Shown piece by piece: positions 12,333-21,892 of a stretch of DNA of 64,000 bases (position 1 is its first letter; the number at the start of each line of letters is the position of its first letter). A model generated the notes under the pieces. The model ran no database searches and was not told where the DNA came from. It saw nothing but the letters and a program-made list of their open reading frames with translations. Origin of the DNA: Ctenosaura bakeri (Eukaryota > Chordata > Lepidosauria > Squamata > Iguanidae); NCBI GenBank assembly GCA_948474755.1, contig CAOLHI010000935.1:413574-477573 (forward strand), read 5' to 3'. A program made the position numbers and the translations under genes.

Positions 12333-13477
12333 GCCCACATGTTTCTTACAAATGTCATAAGAAATCTTACAGGGCAGAGTCTTCATACCATTTTTTTAAA
12401 ATCGTCTTTTCTCTCCCGCATCCTCAGGGCCACCTTTTAAAAATATGGAGAGTCTACTCCCAGAATGTGAGAAATTATAATTTACTTATACTGTATTATA
12501 CATTTTAAGGTGAGGCATGTAATGAGAAACAAAAATATTCACTCTTTTCTTTTTGCAGAAGATGTGCATATGCGAAAACAAGAGAGAAAGGAAGTAACAT
12601 TGCTGGCATTAAGAACAGAAGAAAAAAGTAACATTACCCACTTTAACACAAAGAACATGCATAAAAATGATTTTTTTTTAGATTAGAGGTTTCTGATTTG
12701 AAATTGCAATTGTAACACCTATGTGGAGTGATATTCACACTGTTGATTTTGTTCTTTAGCCATGAAACCAGAAATCTACATTTCTTACAAACAGATACAG
12801 CCAATTCTTAAACCTTAGCAATATTTCCATTTGAAGCTGAGTTTTCTACTTCTTTTACATTATAAATCTTCGATGTGAGAATGTTTTTTGAGAAGTCGCA
12901 ACTGGCACACATTTTGATCACTATATACAATATATTTCTTTTTATATTTAATGTGTCCTACCCTGGAGTTTTAAGAGACAACAATAACAGATTTGGAAGA
13001 CTTTAATGGAGCTTTGTTCAATTAAAAGTAATGCAAATGTAACAGACCCCTCATCCATGGACTTAATCCTGACCCCAAAAATGACCCTGAATTCAGTTTT
13101 TGGATTTTGCCTCGAGGACACATGGGAACTGGAGTTGCAGCAGTGTTGGATCTGCTCCCAGTGTAGCAGTGATACATTCTAAATAAGTCTACAGCAGTCA
13201 GGGCTATTGCAGGATTTGTTTCTCACCACATTCAGAGGGATTGGCTTTGGAGTATACCCACTGAGGATTGCACTGCACTGCATTAACAATATTCTCCACT
13301 GTTATTTTGAGATAATATGCATAAAACGAGCTTAACACCATACCCTCTTATCCAACACCAAACTGATTAAGTTTGTTTAAAATAAAAATAACAACATTCA
13401 TTGTAACTGGCTGGGGTGGGGGAGAGAGCAGGACTGCAGTGCCAAAGGGGGGAAGGGTTGTTCCTCCTTGCCTCCCA

Positions 13478-13549
13478 GAGCTTTGAAAAAGTTACCTTTT
13501 TGTTCTGTAACTCACAGAATGTAGTTCAGAAAAGTAAGATTCCCAAGCT
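13478..13549. repeat. Partial MITE, 'agctttgaaaaagttacctt' end
   Basis: It matches the arms of the 'aactcccagaatcc' MITE family on both sides ('agagctttgaaaaagttacc' and 'aaagtaagattcccaagctc'). Confidence 0.5.
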
Positions 13550-13563
13550 CTGTCTCTGCCTCA

Positions 13564-13695
13564 GGTCATTTCCACACTAGACTGTTATAGTGCTATTATT
13601 CCACTTTCAACTTCCTGTGGAATTCTGGGGTTGTAGTTTACTAAGGCCAAAGAGCTCTCTGGCTGAGAGAGCTCTAGTCTAGTGCAGAAATGGCC
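13564..13695. mobile_element. Palindromic MITE, GGCCATTTC family, with TCA duplication
   Basis: Ends are GGTCATTTCCACACTAGAC and TCTAGTGCAGAAATGGCC. The same trinucleotide TCA flanks both sides (13561-13563 and 13696-13698). The body contains 'tatagtgctattattccac' and 'tgtagtttactaaggcc'; most of the right arm is deleted. Confidence 0.75.
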
Positions 13696-14079
13696 TCAGT
13701 CTCAAAGAAAATCATGTCCCCAGAACCTGCCATTATGTCCAGAAAGAGAGTTCACCTTTTCATATGCCACAGTTCTGATGATGTGCCACTTTCTCTGTAT
13801 GGTGTGTTTGCAAAATACTTGAGGATAAAGGTGTATTTACCATCAGAATTAGTTTGGCTCTCAGAGAAATCTATTCTGTGATTTAAAAAATAGTTTTACC
13901 TATACCTTTTAAAATCTCTGGTCTTAGGAACAGTTTGGTATAACCAAAAAGAACTCACATGCCACACTGGGCAAAAGGTGATCCATTATTTGACTGTGAC
14001 TTTTATTCCACGTGAAAAGAACCATTTGATTTCGATTCTAGCTTTAGGAGCATGTCTTCTTCAGGGCAAAGTTCCATAC

Positions 14080-14156
14080 CTGTTCTGGATTATATTTTGA
14101 TAGGATCCCATCTCCGTGGAACTCTTCCAAAACATCTTTCAATTTCTTTGTGGAAT
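14080..14156 (-). CDS. DGKG: Exon b: recoverin-homology segment of type I diacylglycerol kinase (DGKG-like)
   Basis: This 77-bp exon is bounded by a pyrimidine-rich acceptor (TTCTCTTTCTAG, 14168-14157) and donor GTATGG (14079-14074). Its first two bases finish the Tyr codon begun in exon a; 25 codons follow, beginning [16 protein letters not shown] and ending KYNPEQ. The Ser-Thr-Lys-Lys start and the hydrophobic/acidic helix after it are conserved in DGKA, DGKB and DGKG and form part of the N-terminal recoverin-homology domain ahead of the EF-hands. The exon ends in phase 0 and joins exon c directly. DGKB, as recalled, has about seven extra residues at this junction while DGKG has none, which supports DGKG. 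Too short to be found as an ORF; recognised by homology and splice sites. Confidence 0.88.
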
Positions 14157-14543
14157 CTAGAAAGAGAAAAAGCATAAAAACAGCATTAAGACAGAGCCAT
14201 CTGTTTCTTCTGATGTTTTTTGCAGGTTGTCAGGTTTAGGAGTAATTATATACAACTGTGGGAACACCTTAGTTAAAACAAAGTAGTAAAAGTCATGTCA
14301 GGCACTGTAATTTCAAGGGAATCCTATCTTTCTTCTAGAGCATTTTTAAAAAAATGTGTGAGCTATTTAAACTCTATATTTACAACATCCGGGATGCGTT
14401 CTTTGAAGTAGTGCACACCAAACTTACAAGACAAATATTTGACCCTAGTATTGTGCCAGGAACAGAGAACAGCTGCCTCTTGCTTTAGCATTCTGGACTT
14501 CCTTAGGACTGCCTTAGACTTCAAAATATTCTCCACATAAACA

Positions 14544-14916
14544 TACCCCTCAACTGTTCCTACTGGACAGGGACAATCCCTGTTAACCCTCTGTCAACCC
14601 ACTTTTTGAGCAGATTTGAAAACATCTCAATTTCACTTTTCTCCTGCCACTTTCCCCCTTTGTCCTCAACTTGCTTCAGTTGCTGCAAACTGAGTTCAAA
14701 GTAAAAAAAAGTAATTTGTACTCCATTAACTCAGCAGGACAGAGAAGAGAGAAGTGGTAGAGTCTTCTCCTTCCCTACAGACTCAAGCAAAAGCAAACTG
14801 CTGCAGCCTCCCCTAGCTTTGTGGTCTTCCTTATTAATATATTTTGCCATCTTGGTTATAATCTTGTGCTTGGCCACATGTGTCCCAGTTTTCCTCTGTG
14901 AAATGTTGGAGTGTGT
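14544..14916 (+). repeat. Interspersed repeat R1, copy 2
   Basis: It starts 'tacccctcaactgttccta' and ends 'tgaaatgttggagtgtgt', with R1 blocks 'ggacagggacaatccctgt', 'gcaaactgagttcaaagta' and 'aactgctgcagcctcccct'. The ends are inverted relative to each other (CTCAAC/GTTGGAG). Confidence 0.65.
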
Positions 14917-15493
14917 AACTATACATTTTCCTCTTCAGCAATGGGCACTTAACCAGTCAACAGCTTAAAAGTGGGATGACAGAGAATTAATCAGGAATGT
15001 TCCTTCTAAACTGGGCCAGTTGGAGGGTATGTGTAGTCTCAGCTCTAATTGACCAGTCATTTCCTGAACCTCCCGCTGGTTTTGCTATCAGCATCATTTT
15101 GTATTGCTTGAGTATTTGAGTAAAAATGTTCATCTCACTGAAGTTTCATGGTTGAAAATGGGTTCACACATGAAGTTTTTTTAAAATTTTAAAAAAATTA
15201 TTGTAAATGTTTTTAACTGTTGCTGGAAGCTGCCTTGGGTCAGGCAGAATGATGGCATATAAATGCAAGAAATACATAAAATAAACAGTGAATAAAGAGA
15301 TTTGTGCTGCTATTTATTGTACCTTGCATTTTCTTTACTATTCATTAATTTTTCTTATTTCATTTTTTGAGCCACCATTCCTAGCACAGATCACACATAT
15401 AGAAAAAGAAGGTGTTTATTTGGAACTACTGCAGGGCCCCAGACACATTAGTCTGACTTTGTGGAAATGGAATGGTGGTAGTGGTGGGGGAAC

Positions 15494-15622
15494 AGAGGTG
15501 TCTTAGGTTTTCACAGAACCTGAACTCTCAGAATCCCTCATCCAGCATGGCTACTGTCTATGCTGACAGAAGGAGTCTGGGAATTGTAGTCCAAAAAATC
15601 AAAATGTTCAAATTCTAGCTTT
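15494..15622. repeat. Palindromic MITE, 'aactcccagaatcc' family
   Basis: It contains 'gaactctcagaatccctcat' and 'gtctgggaattgtagtccaa' as inverted arms around 'atggctactgtctatgctg'. Confidence 0.6.
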
Positions 15623-15849
15623 TCACTTTTGTTGGCAAAAAGAGTAAAGTGGGTAGGTTAGTCTAGTGTTGCCTCCATGTCATATGTACTGACTATGGAG
15701 GGTCCCAAAAGTTAAACATACCTTCTAGTTCTTTCAAAGAGTACACATGAACATCAAATGTTCACTGTCATGTTCATTCCTATCACTGAGGAGTCCAGCT
15801 TAGTTCTATCATGGGACAGACATATTTTTTATCATAGCTTCTCAACTAA

Positions 15850-16029
15850 GGCCATTTCTGCAGGAGTCTGTTATAGCGTGATGATTCCACTTTCAACCTC
15901 CTATGGAATCCTGGGGTTTGCAGTTTCGGGAGGGGCCAGCTGGCCCCTCCCAAAACTGCAAACCCCAGGATTCCATAGGAGGTTGAAAGTGGAATCATCG
16001 CGCTATAAGAGTCTTATGCGGAAATGGCC
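15850..16029. mobile_element. Near-perfect palindromic MITE, GGCCATTTC family, TAA target duplication
   Basis: A 180-bp element with ends GGCCATTTCTGC and GCGGAAATGGCC and TAA on each side (15847-15849, 16030-16032). The two halves are nearly exact inverted copies over at least 50 bp each, meeting at a 'ggggccagctggcccc' centre. The family has at least seven more copies in this window (13564, 28630, 28899, 57774, 61782, 62780, 10462), several with matching 3-bp flanks. Confidence 0.85.
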
Positions 16030-16062
16030 TAAGTAAGGAGGACATGAAAGCATCCTACACAT

Positions 16063-16092
16063 GTGCGCGCGCGCACACACGCACACACACAC
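16063..16092. repeat. (CG/CA)n microsatellite
   Basis: A GTGCGCGCGCGC run continues into CACACACGCACACACACA. Confidence 0.9.
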
Positions 16093-16604
16093 CAAGTTCT
16101 TTGTCACCATCTGGTCATATCTTCCCATTTTTTCCTATTTCTAAAAATATTTGAGAAGAGTTATTCCATAAAATGTCTCAATGGAAGGCAATTTTCTCCC
16201 CCCTCCCTCCCTCCCTCTGTTTAAATCTCCTCAGTGAGGTCTCAAAGCTCCAGGAGGTGAAATGTCCCAGCAGACTCACAGCTGAGCTGCCCTGGATTAA
16301 GAAGTCAGACCCAAAAGATCAAAATAAACTGAAATGCCAGAGGGAAAAAATGCTTAAAAGTAGCAATCTGCCTTCTGATGTCTAAAGAAGCTTCTAAAAA
16401 TAAACGGAGGGGACTGCTCAAATGCGTAAGCTTTCCTCCTCTTAAACCAGTCATGAATGTCAAGAAGTTTGGGCTAAATTCTCTGAAAGATTACACTCAT
16501 GGCGATAAGGTCAGTGGGAAAGAAATTGCTCTGGATGTTCTCAGCCTACAGACTTCATGCCAGCCAGCCTTTCTCAATGTGGGGCCCTCCAGATGGTTTC
16601 AGCT

Positions 16605-16925
16605 ACAGGGAACAATTAGCTGTCTTGCTGAAACAGTTTCATTGTCTACCAATCTGTTTCCAAACCCAATTCAAAATGCTGGTTATGACCTATAAAGCCC
16701 TATGGGACTTGGATCCAGACTATCTGAAGAACCATGTGTTATGTCCGCACGCACATGTGTATGTGTATGTATGCCTACAATTTGCCTGTCAACCTATGAC
16801 AACCTGAGAATTTCATAGGGTTCTCTTAGGCAAGGAATACTCAGAGGTGGTTTTGCTGGTTCCTACCTCTCTATAATAGAGGGCCTGTATGAATCTGCCC
16901 GTATTTTGAGATCCTTTGAGGAGGG
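16605..16925 (+). mobile_element. L2/CR1-type LINE ORF2 fragment, interrupted
   Basis: Frame pieces at 16610-16740 read LKQFHCLPICFQTQFKMLV and TYKALWDLDPDYLKNH, the conserved 'LHWLPI..R..FK.L...YKAL.G..P.YL' block near the C-terminus of L2/CR1-clade ORF2. The frame resumes after a SINE insertion at about 16866 ('atgaatctgcccgtattttg'). It is degraded and non-functional. Confidence 0.7.
16747..16865 (-). mobile_element. 5'-truncated 5S-type SINE tail inserted in the LINE
   Basis: The block 'cctatgacaacctgagaatt' then 'tcatagggttctcttaggca' and 'aggaatactcagaggtggtt' is the reverse complement of the tail of the 5S-derived SINE at 25285-25510 ('cctcttgagtattccttgcc', 'aagaaaacctgatgaaattc'). 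The 5S part itself is missing. Confidence 0.7.
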
Positions 16926-16946
16926 CTTTATTACATGAGGCAGGTC

Positions 16947-17081
16947 AGTCACAAGTACAGCAGGATAATAGCATCTTTGGCTGTGACTTATCACATGAAG
17001 TTGTTCCTCTTCTGTTGTTCTCCCAGTGCGAAACCGCTTGGAAATTTTTTTTAATGCTATTATCCTGCTGCAATTGTGATT
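16947..17081. repeat. Inverted repeat pair (MITE-like)
   Basis: 16947-16973 (agtcacaagtacagcaggat then aatagca) is matched in reverse complement by 17055-17081 (tgctattatcctgctgcaat then tgtgatt), about 24 of 27 bases, with an ~80-bp spacer. Family unknown. Confidence 0.6.
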
Positions 17082-17516
17082 TCCCTGCCCTGCATGATCA
17101 AGCCCTTAGTCCCACCACAACTAAAAGGCATGTTTGATAGAGAACATGGGAAAGGGAATTCTAGGTAGCTACTCCCAAATTTGACAAGAGGTGAGGTTGC
17201 CCCCTCTCTGCTCTCTTTCTAGGAACAGAGAGCTTTTTGTTTAGAGAAACTGTTAGCAGTTAACTGGCCAATGCAGAAGAATCTTTTTTTTTTTAATTAT
17301 TTTTATTCGTCAAAGTGATAGAAGGAAGGGGGGAATTGGCAAGAGAGAAGATAAACAAAAAAACAAAAATTTTCACATAGTATCGTAACGAGGGATGGGC
17401 CAACCGAATCCTCAAATCCTTGGAAGGGATTTGAGATTTGGGAGTCCGAATCCCTGTGCCAAAATAGGCAAATGGAATCTTTTGAATCCGCCACTCGAAC
17501 AGTTTGTTGGAGATCG

Positions 17517-17614
17517 GGACACATGAAAACCTGGGAGACCAGGACACCTGAAAACTTGGGAGACTGGGACGCCTGAAAACTTGGGAGACCAGGATGCCTG
17601 AAAATTTGGGACCA
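17517..17614. repeat. Four-copy 25-bp minisatellite inside the hAT
   Basis: Unit start 'ggacacatgaaaacctggga' plus 'gacca', repeated at 17517, 17542, 17567 and 17592 (last copy 23 bp) with few differences. On the minus strand it gives a repetitive Ser-Pro-rich ORF that is not a gene. Confidence 0.9.
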
Positions 17615-18463
17615 GGACGAGATCCCACTCTTCATGTGTTTCCCCACCCAACATGGGCACAGGTGATTGGTCGGCAGACCAGCATAAAGCCTTGCATGCA
17701 CTGGAGGCCTCCATTTCTCCCTCCTGCTGCCCGTGCCCCTAGTGCTGCCTCTCCCTGCTGCTGCCTCCCTCTGCAAGGTAATTTTGCGATAGGGATTGGA
17801 AGGTGAGGGACAGAGGAGCAAAACTGAGTTTGGGTGGGGGTCTAGGAGCTTGTGGGAATGTCCCAGGGGGTTCCAAAGACTGCAGAAAGGGGTTCAGGGG
17901 TTCCATGCAAGCCATGCCAGCCATACTTTCCCCTTCACCAGCTTTCTTTGGTCAGTTCTGGGACTATGATTGTCATAATGCCACTTCCTCTCCTAGTTTG
18001 TGTCTTGAATACATGAATACTTCAGCTAACTCATTTTGAAGCTCTCTTTTAGAAAGTATTTTTATGCTTCTCAACTCCTTTTCCTCTTTTTCCTCTGTCT
18101 AGCTGCAAGTTTATAAGCAGCATTGCCATTGGAAAGGTTACAAAGGATTGCTGGAGAAACATAGACTTTCGGTCTTGTGTTGCAGCAGCATGTCTGTGAT
18201 AAACAATGAATGCCAAAAAACTTTAGCTGGGAAAGAATGGGATTCTACTCTAGCTGATTCTATAGGAGGAGTTTGTGTTGCCTACAACAAACAAGGTGAA
18301 CAGTAGCTGCCTCCAGAATCGTTTATTGAGCATGCATTAATCTGTATTATTTTTTGATTTGAGACTGGAGGGTAGGGATTGGGAATTGTTGAGACAGGCC
18401 TAGAGATTTGACTTGAGTGTCCCTTGCAGGACTTGAGGGTAGAGAACTGACTGGACTAGAGGC

Positions 18464-18485
18464 TTGTGTGTGTGTGTGTGTGTGT
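18464..18485. repeat. (TG)n microsatellite
   Basis: Eleven consecutive TG units inside the hAT element; absent from the shorter relative at 41999. Confidence 0.9.
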
Positions 18486-18763
18486 TTAAGTGCTTTCTTT
18501 GTTGCAGGACTTGAGACTTGACTGGAAGGTACAGTCTTCTTGAGATTTCAAAGACAGCTGAACGTTTTTTTTTTTTTTTTTCATCGCTCCCTTGCAAAGC
18601 TGTTTCAGACACAATTCTGGGGTTTGTAGTTTTACAAGGTGTCACAGCCCTCTCTGCCAAAGTGGGCTGGCGCATCATCAAATTACAAACCCCAGGATGC
18701 CAGAAAGAGCTATGCAAAGAAAAGCTAGTTTTGACCTAGATTATCTCTGTATTGTAATATATG

Positions 18764-18828
18764 GCCCTGTTTACACAGGAAGGAAAATGTGGGATTAATC
18801 CACATTTTCCTGCCTGTGTAGAAAGGGC
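18764..18828. repeat. 65-bp hairpin palindrome
   Basis: The arms 'gccctgtttacacaggaag' and 'gcctgtgtagaaagggc' are inverted and extend inward through 'gaaaatgtggga' / 'tccacattttc' to a TTAA centre. Probably a small MITE nested in the hAT. Confidence 0.75.
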
Positions 18829-18832
18829 TTTC

Positions 18833-18962
18833 ATGTCATTTTCAATCTGGGGAGATCCTGAGGCAAAAGTATGACAATTGTCCTGGCTAGATTTCTTCAG
18901 AGGGAGGTTTGCCTTTGCCTAGGCTTTTGCTAAGGCTGAAAGAGTGTATCTTGCCCAAGATT
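18833..18962 (-). mobile_element. Sauria SINE fragment
   Basis: It contains reversed SINE blocks: 'gatcctgaggcaaaagtatg', 'gctagatttcttcagaggga' and 'gctgaaagagtgtatcttgc'. Both ends are lost. Nested in the hAT at 17390-19110. Confidence 0.7.
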
Positions 18963-19429
18963 ATGCTTCTTTCCCTTGCTTTTTAAACCCTTTAAAAAAA
19001 AAAAAGGATTTGAAAGATTTGAGATTCGTGAGATTTGTGGATTCCCAGAACCTTCCAGGGATTCGGATCTAGATTTGGATTTGGAAAACTCTGGATTCAT
19101 CCCATCCCTAATCGTAACATTGCAGAAGAATCTTAGTAGGATGAGCTGTACTTTCCCCCCTATCATTATGTTTCAAGTGCTTTCAAATTGTTTTAGTGCT
19201 TTTAACTTGATTGCTTACCTGTTTTTTTTTAAAGTTTTGTATTATACAATGTTCTAGTCACATATTGTATTAACCTCTTTTGTAGGTCCCCTTAGCTCTC
19301 ATGTTAGCTGAAAGGCAGGAGACAAATTAAAGCAAGCAAACAAGCAAACGAACAACCTTCTGCTCTAGCAGTAGCCATGGGCAGTGGTTAGAGATCTTGG
19401 GTGAGGGTTGCAGCCTAAAGTTATCTGTA

Positions 19430-19623
19430 TTGTTGTTGGTATGCACCTTCAAGTTGTTTTTGACTTATGGTGACTCTAAGATGAACCTATCATGGGGTTT
19501 TCTGGGACTGAGAGTGTGTGACGTGCCCAAGGTCATCCAGTGGGTTTCCATGGCCAAGGAGGATATTGGACTCTGGTGTCCAGGATTGGAGTCCAACGCT
19601 CATCCAATATACCACGATGAAGA
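19430..19623 (-). mobile_element. Sauria SINE
   Basis: Plus-strand order: tail 'ttgttgttggtatgcacctt', middle 'aacctatcatggggttttct' and 'cgtgcccaaggtcatccagt', then a reversed tRNA-like head ending near 'ccaatataccacgatga'. Confidence 0.85.
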
Positions 19624-19689
19624 GCAATGCTAAAAGTGAAAATGTGTACTTGTTTACTCAGAAGAAAATTCTGTTGAATTCAATTGAAG

Positions 19690-19735
19690 TGACTAGTTCA
19701 ATGCTCAAACCACTATACCACGATGGCTCTGAATA
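19690..19735 (-). mobile_element. Sauria SINE head fragment
   Basis: 'ttcaatgctcaaaccactat' and 'accacgatggctctgaa' repeat the reversed tRNA-like head of the neighbouring SINE about 70 bp away, so this is either a second truncated copy or a local duplication. Confidence 0.6.
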
Positions 19736-19745
19736 CCTTCTACAG

Positions 19746-20538
19746 CAGTGGTTCTTAACCTTCCTAATGCCATGACCCTTTAATACAGTTCCTCATGTTG
19801 TGGTGACCCCCAATCATAAAATTATTTATTTATTATTTACAATGCCTCCCCCCCCGGCAAAGGCCACCTCGCTGGCCAGGAATGGGGGGGGGGCGGGCGG
19901 ACAGGGAGGGAAAGAGGAGCCGCGCGTCTCCCCCGGGGAAAAACTCCGAGAAACCCCCCGGGCTCTGCTTCTGCTTCGCTCTCATTTCCGCTGGGGGGAG
20001 CAGTGTGGGAAAAGCTTCCAGAGTGTCGACCCTGGCCGGGGGGGGGAGGAATCCCAGCGCCTTTGTCTTTTGCACCGGGCGCAGCTCGCCCCTCCAGAAA
20101 AGCACCACCTTGCGGCCCCCCGGGCCTTCCGCAGCACCCCCCTCTGTGGGGAGTGGGGCAGGGGCCGTGGCAAGGAGGGGGCCTGCCGCCTGTGCTGCCG
20201 CCCCCCCCCCAAAGCTGGCCCGTCAGATGGGAGGTTCTCCTGGTAGCAGAAAAGGGGAGCAATTTCAGTCCCTTCTGAACAGGGGGCAGGAGGATGCGAG
20301 CGTGTGGCTCACGCTTGCACACCACCACTCCTGCTGTGGCAACGTTGTGGCCGCACGCACTCCCGCCAAAGGGGGCAGGGGGACAAGAGCACGTGGCTCA
20401 TGCTTGCGCACCACCACCGAGGAGGGAATGGAGCCTAAGACCATTGGAAATATGTATTTTCCGATGGTCTTAGGCGACCCCTGTGAAAGGGTCATTCAAC
20501 CCCCAAAGGGGTCGTGACCCACAGGTTGAGAACCGCTG
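19746..20538. mobile_element. SPIN-like hAT transposon with a GC-rich core, 8-bp target duplication
   Basis: Ends are CAGTGGTTCTTAACCTTCCT and GGTTGAGAACCGCTG, with subterminal 'acagttcctcatgttgtggt' on the left and 'gatggtcttaggcgacccct' plus 'ccccaaaggggtcgtgaccc' on the right. These are recognisable as the ends of SPIN, a hAT family known from several tetrapods and described as horizontally transferred. The 8-bp duplication TTCTACAG is perfect (19738-19745, 20539-20546). Instead of the AT-rich SPIN interior, 19850-20430 is very GC- and CpG-rich; its overlapping ORFs are composition artefacts. Confidence 0.9.
20281..20416. repeat. Direct repeat pair in the SPIN-like core
   Basis: Two ~47-bp direct copies at 20281-20327 and 20370-20416, each starting AGGGGGCAGG and carrying a 'gtggctca(c/t)gcttgc(a/g)ca' block then 'ccacca', with 42 bp between them. 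Confidence 0.85.
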
Positions 20539-20583
20539 TTCTACAGCAATGTATCTCTCCATATCCTCTGCATACCCTCTAAA

Positions 20584-20723
20584 ACAGTGGAACTCAACCT
20601 GGGGTCAGCAGACCCCCAGGGCTCCACAATGCCCTCACGAGGGGCCTACAAAAGGCTTTAAGACTACTCAGTCCATCTTCTCCCCCATAATGGAGTAGCA
20701 ATATGACGGGAACCAAAGCAAAA

Positions 20724-20760
<37 letters not shown>

Positions 20761-21892
20761 CTTCCTGCCTAGGCCTGCATATTGCCTGTCATGTGGCTGC
20801 TCTGCATCAGGGAGGAGGTGGGCTCAGCAGGTGAGTGACAGCAGAGCTTACAGTCAGTCAGTCAGCATTTGCCCTTCTTCTTCTCTCTTTCCCTCCTCTT
20901 CTTTCCAGCAGAGTTCTGTCTACTATCACATATGCTCAAACAACCCTGCTTTTTTTGCCTTCTTCATCAGGAGGAGAGGAGATTGAGCAAAGGAAGGGGG
21001 ACGGGGATAAAAGCAAAGCAAAAAACACAGAGGTTGAAGGAAAGAAAGGGGGATTGAAACAACCCTTCTATAAAAGACCCTGAGTGTACCTCCTCATTTC
21101 CATTCATAAGTATGTGCATTTTCATCTGAATCGGTGGCGGCTTATTTTACAAATGGTGACCCCTCACTCCAACTTCCAGTATCCTGTCAGGAGCTGGCAC
21201 TTCCTGCAGCAGTGCCCCTTTTCTCATTTGGCCCTACTCCAAGTGGGATTCATGATGCAGCATGGTGGCTAACTCTGAAAAAGAATAGCAGGGAGGAGCA
21301 GGACCAAATGAGAAGAGAGGGCGCTACTGTAGCAGGTGCTACCCTCTGACAAGATACTGGAACTTGGAGCAAGGGATCACCATTGGCAAAAGAAGCTACC
21401 ACTTGATTCAGATGAAAGCACGTGTACTCATGAATGGAAATGAAGAGACGTGCTCAGAGTCTTTTACAGAGGGGTTGCTTCAACCCCCTTTTGCCTTCAA
21501 CCCCCACTTTTGCCTTTTTCTCTCCCTTCCCCCTCTGCCCTTCTTTGTATCCTCTCCTCCTGCTGAAGAAGACAAAAAAAAAAAAAGCTGAGTTTGCTGA
21601 CTGTTTCTGATAGACAATGGTGGGAAAACAGGGGAGAGAGAGAGAAGAGTAAATGCTGGCTGGTGGGCTGGCTGGGCCTGCATGTTGCTGTTCAGTTCAC
21701 TCCAGCACCTCTCAGGGAAGTGTGCATTTACTTATTTCTCCCTTCTCTCCCAATTTGAAGATCTTTAATGAGCAATTTCAAATCAATATTTGATCCACTT
21801 CAGGGTTTTAAATCTTGCGTTTAGTCTTGGGGGCCCATGGCAATAAAAAATATTTAAAGGGGATCCCTGACAAAGAAAATTTAAGAAGCACT
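20584..21892. mobile_element. Foldback hAT-like element (~1.3 kb giant hairpin)
   Basis: Two long inverted arms of roughly 400 bp each: left about 20853-21245, right about 21275-21700. Examples: left 'ttcatcaggaggagaggaga' against right 'tcctctcctcctgctgaaga'; left 'acttccagtatcctgtcagg' against right 'tgacaagatactggaact'. The ends (cagtggaactcaac / ttaagaagcact) are weakly inverted. Flanks CCTCTAAA (20576-20583) and CCTCTAGC (21893-21900) match 6 of 8, a degraded 8-bp duplication within repeat R1. An AGGC microsatellite lies near the left end. No protein is supported. Confidence 0.75.
20725..20762. repeat. (AGGC)n microsatellite
   Basis: About nine AGGC units near the left end of the foldback element. 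Confidence 0.9.

Larger units (their letters stand above)
1637..14079 (-). other. Intron between exons b and c
   Basis: A 12.4-kb intron. It contains a Bov-B LINE 3' end, a repeat copy at 6844-7212, one Sauria SINE at 8590-8752, palindromic MITEs near 10.4-11.0 kb and 13.56 kb, and a few 'ctcccagaatcc'-type MITEs. I see nothing identifiable in roughly 2930-6840, 7220-8580, 8760-10020, 11000-12060 and 12520-13470. Bases around 1820-1870 (a 'ccctttgagaatcagatga' string) look like an old repeat but were not assigned. Confidence 0.7.
17390..19110. mobile_element. hAT-type DNA transposon, non-autonomous, 8-bp target duplication
   Basis: A 1721-bp element ending (G/T)AGGGATGGG at both termini in inverted orientation. 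It is flanked by perfect 8-bp duplications ATCGTAAC (17382-17389 and 19111-19118), the hAT signature. The subterminal regions are rich in 'gaatcc' words on both sides. It contains a four-copy 25-bp minisatellite (17517-17614), a TG microsatellite, a 65-bp hairpin (18764-18828), an inverted repeat at 18600-18700 and a SINE fragment. No transposase is visible. A shorter relative is at 41999-42636. Confidence 0.9.

Noticed and set aside
17293..17821. Minus-strand ORFs of 172, 111 and 100 codons with Ser/Pro repeats
   Set aside because: They translate the terminal region and the 25-bp minisatellite of the hAT element in several frames; the repeats are at DNA level.
19850..20430. CpG-island promoter
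   Set aside because: The CpG-rich block is bounded by transposon ends and an exact target duplication and lies inside an intron, so composition is explained by the insert.
19833..20517. Overlapping long ORFs on both strands (up to 211 codons)
   Set aside because: They lie entirely in the GC-rich core of a transposon with SPIN-type ends. GC-rich DNA lacks stop codons by chance, and no frame shows a domain.
20725..20762. CRISPR or other regular array
   Set aside because: The repeated units here and elsewhere are simple microsatellites or minisatellites without spacers; the genome is vertebrate.
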